Below, one piece after another: positions 7,603 to 11,245 of a DNA stretch of 11,245 nucleotides; within the stretch, counting starts at the first letter, position 1, and each line of letters opens with the position of its first letter. Under the pieces are notes generated by a model. The model did not search any database. It was given only the letters and a program-made list of their open reading frames with translations, and had not been told where the DNA came from. Source of the DNA: Candidatus Krumholzibacteriia bacterium (lineage in GTDB: Bacteria; Krumholzibacteriota; Krumholzibacteriia; LZORAL124-64-63); contig JACZKN010000089.1 in NCBI GenBank assembly GCA_014859985.1, positions 1-11,245 of the forward strand, in the 5' to 3' direction. The translations under genes were made by a program, and so were the position numbers.

Positions 7603-7934
7603 CTACCTGACGAAGACGTCCTGGACCGCCAGGGCCAGCTGGCGGGGATCCCCGGGGCCGGCGGGCCAGAGGCCGGTGAACTCCAGCGTCAGCGCGATCC
7701 GCGCGGCGCCCTGCGGGCCGATGGGGACCTCGTAGTCGGCGAAGCGCCACGGCACCGGCTCGACGGTGAACTCCGCCAGCAGGGTGTCCGCGTGCAGCAC
7801 GCGGCCGTGCACCAGCGGCCCCAGCTTTCGGGCAGGCCCCAGCCCTCCGCGATGCGCACCCGCGGCCCTCCGATGCGGTGGACGCCCACGTTCATTTGCG
7901 CCAGCGGCGGCATCCCCCGGGGGAAGCCGGACAT
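7603..7934 (-). pseudogene. Frameshifted 3' fragment encoding a beta-rich domain
   Basis: Two overlapping - strand frames together read as one beta-rich domain of about 110 residues. The upstream frame gives NVGVHRIGGPRVRIAEGWG and LPESWGRW, up to about 7812. After a shift of one base the other frame continues VHGRVLHADTLLAEFTVEP and so on to LALAVQDVFVR, with the stop at 7603-7605. Adding one G in TGGTG at 7810-7814 would restore SWGRWVHGRV. The domain resembles the C-terminal beta-sandwich found on some bacterial membrane glycosyltransferase-like proteins; this is a weak impression, not an identification. No good ribosome site precedes the possible starts (7934, 7913, 7895), so the front is probably missing too. 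The upstream frame is the same as that of the iron-sulfur gene, seven codons after its stop. A sequencing error at 7812 is the main alternative to true decay. Confidence 0.6.
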
Positions 7935-7945
7935 CCTCGTCCGGC
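7926..7945 (-). terminator. Hairpin just after the iron-sulfur protein gene
   Basis: A perfect 7-bp stem (GCCGGAC and GTCCGGC) with a 6-base loop begins 10 bases after the stop codon at 7956-7958. It is followed on the - strand by TTCCCCC rather than a T run. A second palindrome, TCCCCCGGGGGA at 7913-7924, comes directly after. Its position suits a terminator or a stabilising 3' end. It may also mark the junction with the broken gene downstream. Confidence 0.45.
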
Positions 7946-7955
7946 ATCGGCTGAC

Positions 7956-9251
7956 CTACAGCCGCGCCACCCCCAACCACACCGCGTGCAGCGAGGCCAC
8001 GACGACGAAGAAGGCACCGCGCACGCGCTCGGGATCGGCCCGCAGCCAGCGGTACTCGATGCTGCCGGTGGGGCAGCGGCTGAGGCAGTCGCCGCACAGG
8101 GTGCAGGCTTCGCCGGGGACGCGGCGCAGCACGTCGGCGGGGTAGAGGGCGTCGTAGCGGCAGGCGGTGGTGCAGGCGCCGCAGTCGGTGCAGCCGTCGG
8201 CGATGCGCAGGCGCCACGGCGAGACCTTGCCCAGGCGGGTGGCCACCCAGCCCATGGGGCACCAGGCGGTGCAGTGGGCCATGTGGCCGCTGCGCCGCGA
8301 CCAGGTGGCCATGACGGCCACCCCCACCAGGCCGAAGCCCGCGGCCAGCCAGCCGGCGGTCACGGTGCCCACGCCGAGGCGGCCCAAGACGAAGGCGGCG
8401 GCGAACACCACCACCAGCACGATCCAGCGGAAGTGCCGGCGCCAGGCGGGCAGGGTGCCGGGCCGCTTCCGGGTGCGGGCGAAACGGTCGTCCCAGGCGC
8501 CGATGTAGCACAGCCAGCTGCACCAGGCCGGACCCGCCACCAGCACGCTGGCGGCGAACAGCGTGGCCATGAACAGGCCGCCGCCCCGGAACAGGGGACC
8601 GGCGGCGATCAGCGCCGGCACCGGCAGGTGCAGCTCACCGCTCATCAGCAGCTCGTCCACGCCTGCCATGCCCACCAGCAGCTGGGTGAAGAACACCACC
8701 GAGAACAGCAGCCATACCCTGGGCCGCAGCTGTTTCACCCGCCGGGGCTCGCGCAGGCGGTCGGCCAGCCAGCCCGCGTAGAAGGCCAGCAGCCCCGCTT
8801 CCCACCAGCCGCCGCCGGCAAGGAAGCGCTCGGCCAGGATCATGGGGCGGTCCACCGCCAGCTGCACCACCGCCAGCAGGCCCGCGGTGACCAGGAACGC
8901 GCCCAGGCCCATGCTCACCGGGTCGGACGCAGGCAGGCGCTGCCGGCGCCCCCGGGTCTCGAGCAGCAGCCCCGCGGCCGCGGTGACGAGGGCCACGCCG
9001 CCCAGGATCAGGGTGGTGCGCAGGGTGGGCAAGCCGAGCTGCCGGTAGATGCCGGTGATGGTGTTCAGGGTCAGGAGCCATTCCCCGGCCCCGGCCAGCA
9101 GGACCAGCTGCACGGCCCGGTCGGCCCAGCGCCGGCCCAGCCGCAGGGCCCAGGGCAGGCTCAGCCACAGGCCGCACAGCCCCCACTCGCCGGCACGGAA
9201 GTGGTGGGCTGCCAACACGATGCAGACAAGGACGACGGGGCTGTAGCGCAT
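7956..9251 (-). CDS. Polytopic membrane protein with two [4Fe-4S] ferredoxin motifs (NapH/polyferredoxin-like)
   Basis: Integral membrane electron-transfer protein of 431 residues with about 10-11 hydrophobic segments. Four cysteine motifs follow in order. The first, C244-SWL-C248, ends a membrane segment (AGPAWCSWLCYIG). The second is C327-TAW-C331-P. Two cluster-binding motifs come next: C354, C357, C360, C364 (CTDCGACTTAC) and C383, C386, C389, C393 (CTLCGDCLSRCP). The CxxxC pair plus a ferredoxin domain is the plan of NapH/NosR/CcoG-type proteins, which pass electrons between quinones, periplasmic partners and redox enzymes. Here the first pair is CxxxC-Y instead of the usual CxxxC-P, and the first cluster motif ends CR rather than CP. 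The final segment (AFFVVVASLHAVWLG) is again hydrophobic. I prefer the ATG at 9251, with a partial GGACGG site 7 bases before it, over the TTG at 9311. The partner enzyme is not in the window; the neighbour upstream is a small exported protein. Confidence 0.88.
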   Translation of the reverse strand: MRYSPVVLVCIVLAAHHFRAGEWGLCGLWLSLPWALRLGRRWADRAVQLVLLAGAGEWLLTLNTITGIYRQLGLPTLRTTLILGGVALVTAAAGLLLETRGRRQRLPASDPVSMGLGAFLVTAGLLAVVQLAVDRPMILAERFLAGGGWWEAGLLAFYAGWLADRLREPRRVKQLRPRVWLLFSVVFFTQLLVGMAGVDELLMSGELHLPVPALIAAGPLFRGGGLFMATLFAASVLVAGPAWCSWLCYIGAWDDRFARTRKRPGTLPAWRRHFRWIVLVVVFAAAFVLGRLGVGTVTAGWLAAGFGLVGVAVMATWSRRSGHMAHCTAWCPMGWVATRLGKVSPWRLRIADGCTDCGACTTACRYDALYPADVLRRVPGEACTLCGDCLSRCPTGSIEYRWLRADPERVRGAFFVVVASLHAVWLGVARL

Positions 9252-9310
9252 GACGCGACCGTCCGGCTGGAGTGATACCGGAACGTTCGCATCTTCATTG
9301 CGCGGGGTCA

Positions 9311-9335
9311 AAGAAAATCAGGATGAAAACATCCT
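9311..9335 (-). terminator. Candidate terminator after the small exported protein
   Basis: On the - strand a 6-bp stem AGGATG/CATCCT with a TTTT loop (9320-9335) is followed by GATTTTCTT. It starts just past the TAA stop at 9337-9339. The stem is short but the T-rich tail is the best in the window. It would separate the small exported protein from the iron-sulfur protein gene, though read-through is likely with so short a stem. Confidence 0.5.
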
Positions 9336-9336
9336 A

Positions 9337-9780
9337 TTATGATCCGCCGCCCTCGACCACGGGCTGACCGGGCTGCCCCGGCGGGCCGGCATCCACGCCG
9401 ATCACGGGGCGGCCGCTGCCGGCGGTGTAGAAGACCTCGTGGGGCGCGTGCACCTGGTGGTCATCGCCCCGCACGAAATAGGCGTAGAAGGGCGGTTGCT
9501 CGATCAGGCCGCCGATGTCCAGCACGACGAACCCGTCGTAATCCCGGCGCTCGATCTCGCCCAGGTCGATGCGGTGGGTGCAGGCCTCCCAGGCAGGGGC
9601 GTCCCCGATCACCAGGTGGACCCCCGCGTTGCCGGCCCCCACCTCGCCGGCGAAGAACCCGGGGATGCGCGTCTCGATGCCGTTGTCGACGGGGCCGTTC
9701 CAGATCAGGGCGTACTCGGCCGCCACCGCGGCGGCAGGCAGCAGCGTCGACAGCAGGGCCGCCAGCAGGAATCGATTCAT
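9337..9780 (-). CDS. Small exported protein of unknown function
   Basis: I do not recognise this 147-residue protein. It has a clear signal peptide: MNR, a hydrophobic core (about 4-20), and an Ala-rich cleavage region near residues 20-21 before EYALIWNGP. The mature part of about 126 residues is acidic, has one visible cysteine (in EACTHRID), and looks mostly beta-structured (GFVVLDIGGL, FYAYFVRGDD, RPVIGVDAG). It ends in a Gly/Pro-rich tail (AGPPGQPGQPVVEGGGS). No membrane anchor or lipobox is seen, so it is probably periplasmic or secreted. The start is firm: GGGAGG lies just upstream of the ATG at 9778-9780. It sits upstream of the iron-sulfur membrane protein with 85 bp between them, including a weak terminator. 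A functional link is possible but unproven. Confidence 0.8.
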   Translation of the reverse strand: MNRFLLAALLSTLLPAAAVAAEYALIWNGPVDNGIETRIPGFFAGEVGAGNAGVHLVIGDAPAWEACTHRIDLGEIERRDYDGFVVLDIGGLIEQPPFYAYFVRGDDHQVHAPHEVFYTAGSGRPVIGVDAGPPGQPGQPVVEGGGS

Positions 9781-9823
9781 GGTCCCTCCCCCGGAAAACC
9801 CGTCATCGGCATAGGTGCTGGTG

Positions 9824-9835
9824 ATGTGGCCACAT
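9824..9835. repeat. 12-bp perfect palindrome upstream of the small exported protein gene
   Basis: ATGTGGCCACAT is a perfect inverted repeat centred about 50 bases before the ATG at 9780, in the gap after the TPR gene. Its position would suit an operator for a dimeric regulator. Single palindromes of this size also arise by chance in GC-rich DNA. Confidence 0.35.
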
Positions 9836-9860
9836 GCTAAGCACGACCGGCGCCGCTGTC

Positions 9861-9879
9861 AAAACGCGGGGCACCCCGC
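9861..9879 (-). terminator. Candidate terminator after the TPR gene
   Basis: On the - strand GCGGGG and CCCCGC form a compact stem with a very small loop, followed by GTTTT. It begins 7 bases after the TGA stop at 9887-9889. Stem, position and T run fit an intrinsic terminator that separates the TPR gene from the small exported protein gene. Confidence 0.6.
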
Positions 9880-9886
9880 CGGCCGT

Positions 9887-11245
9887 TCAGCGCCGCTGCC
9901 GACGCTGGGCCTCGATCTGCTGCAGCAGGCGCGCCACGTCCTGGTTGTCCGGGGCCAGGCGGGCGGCTTCGGCCAGGTCGCGGGCGGCGGCGTCCAGGTC
10001 CCCGGCGTGCATGTGCATCAGGCCGCGGTTGTACCAGGCGGTCGTCAGGGCAGGGTCCAGGTCCAGCGCGCGGGCGAACGACGCGGCGGCGGCGGTCCGG
10101 TCGCCGGCCATCGCCTGCACCAGGCCCAGGTCGCTCCAGGCCTGGGGCAGGCCGGCGTCCAGGGCCAGGGCCCGTTCCAGGTGGGTGCGGGCCTCGGCGT
10201 GCCTTTCCTGCAGCAGCAGCAGGCGGCCTTGGCCGGCCTCCACCGCCGGATCGGTGATGCCGCGCACCGCCAGCAGGCCGGCGGCCTTGCGCAGGTCCGC
10301 CAACCCCCGCTCGGCCATGCCGCGGTCGGCGAAGACCAGGCCGCGGGCGCGCAGGGCCCAGGCCTGATCCTCGCCCCGGCGCAGGATGATGCCGGCGGCG
10401 TTGACCGTCGCGCCGGCCCAGAACTCCCGGTCCGGCCCGGGGCCGGCGGCCTGGAAGCGCCCGAGGGCCAGATTCGCGTAGGCGGAGAGGGACCCGGTGG
10501 CGTAGTGGCGGTCGAAGGCCAGCCACACGGGCAGCTCGGCGGCGCGGCCGGCCGGCCCCAGGCGCCGGGCCTTGACCTCGCGGATGCACTCGGTGCGGCC
10601 CAGGGGGATGGCGGCCTGCGACTTGGCGTACCAGCGCCGGGCCCAGGACCACTCGCCCACCCGCTCGGCGATGGCCCCCATGTCCCGGAAGCACTCGGCG
10701 GCCCGCTCGCGGTCCGGGCGCAGCTCCGCGACCGCGTTGTCGCCGGGCCGGATGTTCAGCAGCTGGTCGAAGGCCGAGCGGTCCTGGCCGCGGCCGACGT
10801 CGAGCACGGCCAGGATCCAGGTGTCGGCGGTGGTGAAGGTGTCCTTGCGCCGCAGATCGGCCGCGGCCTGGCGGGCGTCGGCGTGGCGGCCCAGGGCCCC
10901 GGCCAGCAGGCCCTGGATGCGCCAGACCTCCTCGTCGCCGGGGCGCATGCCTGCGGCCGCCCGGGCCCAGACCTCGCCGTCCCGCCATTCGGCCCGATCG
11001 TAGTGCAGCCAGGCCCGCAGCAGGGCCGTGCGCAAGGCGGCGGCATCGCGGCGGGCCAGGTCCAGGGGACCGTCGCCGCCGGGCCCGCCCCAGGCCTTGA
11101 GCGCCGCCGCCGCGGCATCCAGGCAGGCCGCCGCTTGCAGGTAGTCCCCGATCCAGCGCCACAGGCCGGCCAGTTCGAGCCAGGCTTCGGGGTCGTCGGG
11201 CGCAAGGCCCACCGCGGTCATCAGCGCGCGGGCGCGGTCCGCGGG
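9887..11245 (-). CDS. Tetratricopeptide repeat protein (5' end outside the window)
   Basis: At least 452 codons of a TPR protein. TPR domains are helical scaffolds for protein-protein contacts, and no enzymatic domain is visible. The last three repeats are textbook 34-residue units: AWSDLGLVQAMAGDRTAAA, then FARALDLDPALTTAWYNRG, then LMHMHAGDLDAAARDLAEA, at about 9935-10240. A short arginine-rich tail (IEAQRRQRR) follows. More diverged repeats lie at the N-terminal side (DDPEAWLELAGLWRWIGDY) and in the middle (EWSWARRWYAKSQAAIPLG). The frame stays open to the right edge, and the codons before the ATG at 11221 (PADRARAL) continue a TPR-like helix. That ATG is therefore probably internal and the gene begins outside. 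Signal peptide and cell location cannot be judged. A compact hairpin follows the stop. Confidence 0.85.
   Translation of the reverse strand, partial: PADRARALMTAVGLAPDDPEAWLELAGLWRWIGDYLQAAACLDAAAAALKAWGGPGGDGPLDLARRDAAALRTALLRAWLHYDRAEWRDGEVWARAAAGMRPGDEEVWRIQGLLAGALGRHADARQAAADLRRKDTFTTADTWILAVLDVGRGQDRSAFDQLLNIRPGDNAVAELRPDRERAAECFRDMGAIAERVGEWSWARRWYAKSQAAIPLGRTECIREVKARRLGPAGRAAELPVWLAFDRHYATGSLSAYANLALGRFQAAGPGPDREFWAGATVNAAGIILRRGEDQAWALRARGLVFADRGMAERGLADLRKAAGLLAVRGITDPAVEAGQGRLLLLQERHAEARTHLERALALDAGLPQAWSDLGLVQAMAGDRTAAAASFARALDLDPALTTAWYNRGLMHMHAGDLDAAARDLAEAARLAPDNQDVARLLQQIEAQRRQRR

Noticed and set aside
7813..8523. Front part of the 306-codon - strand frame starting at 8523
   Set aside because: Arg/His/Pro-rich shadow of the iron-sulfur gene. 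Only the part after about 7812 looks like real protein and is kept as a fragment.
7878..9275. A 465-codon + strand frame opposite the iron-sulfur gene
   Set aside because: Low-complexity Gly/Ala/Gln/His sequence without motifs. The - strand frame has membrane segments and ordered cysteine motifs.
9262..9285. GAACGTTC as a possible LexA/SOS-type box
   Set aside because: The 8-bp palindrome lacks the central spacer of known LexA boxes, and the downstream gene has no link to DNA repair.
9252..9311. Longer version of the iron-sulfur protein starting at a TTG at 9311
   Set aside because: No ribosome site before the TTG, and the extra 20 residues are polar and lie directly against the terminator hairpin of the upstream gene. 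The ATG at 9251 fits better.
1..11245. Search for tRNA, rRNA, CRISPR arrays, transposases, phage genes or defence-system motifs
   Set aside because: Nothing recognisable was seen by eye on either strand; intergenic gaps are short and hold mainly hairpins.

Overview
This 11.2 kb window is a very GC-rich stretch of chromosome, apparently from a Gram-negative-type bacterium. It carries a lipoprotein with a lipobox, exported proteins with Sec signal peptides, and a membrane iron-sulfur protein. The mix of a carboxypeptidase Q-like M28 peptidase, a tricorn-like S41 protease, a CYTH protein and several TPR genes would fit an uncultured GC-rich lineage such as those of the FCB/Krumholzibacteria-Eisenbacteria neighbourhood. 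That placement is an inference from gene style only. There are no RNA genes, CRISPR arrays, transposases or phage genes.

Left part (1-4820, + strand): two peptidase genes follow each other. The first is an M28 metallopeptidase with a PA domain (16-1335), closed by a GC-rich hairpin. The second is a large exported tricorn-like protease (1409-4753) with two beta-propellers, a charged linker, a PDZ domain and an S41 catalytic domain, closed by a strong hairpin with a short T run. Together they suggest peptide breakdown, with the S41 enzyme outside the cytoplasm.

Middle (4817-7289): a 611-residue lipoprotein on the - strand is made almost wholly of about 14 propeller-like repeats. It converges on the protease and is divergent from a CYTH-family gene (6777-7289, +). 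The 124 bp between the two starts holds a tandem 10-bp repeat and a possible sigma70-type promoter.

Scar region (about 7290-7950): this is the least ordinary part. A lower-GC spacer leads into a short C-terminal TPR remnant on + (ending 7590). Only 12 bp beyond its stop codon lies the 3' end of a second broken gene on - (7603 to about 7934), which carries a one-base frameshift. Two gene tails lying end to end, both lacking their front parts, suggest past deletion or rearrangement.

Right part (7956-11245, - strand): reading leftward from the right edge there is a TPR protein (partial, running off the window), a small exported protein of unknown function, and a polytopic membrane protein with two CxxxC motifs and two [4Fe-4S] ferredoxin motifs. 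Each of the first two is followed by a candidate terminator, so they may be separate units. I see no clear new multi-gene system. The most useful leads are the scar region, the unknown exported protein beside the iron-sulfur membrane protein, and the 14-repeat lipoprotein.
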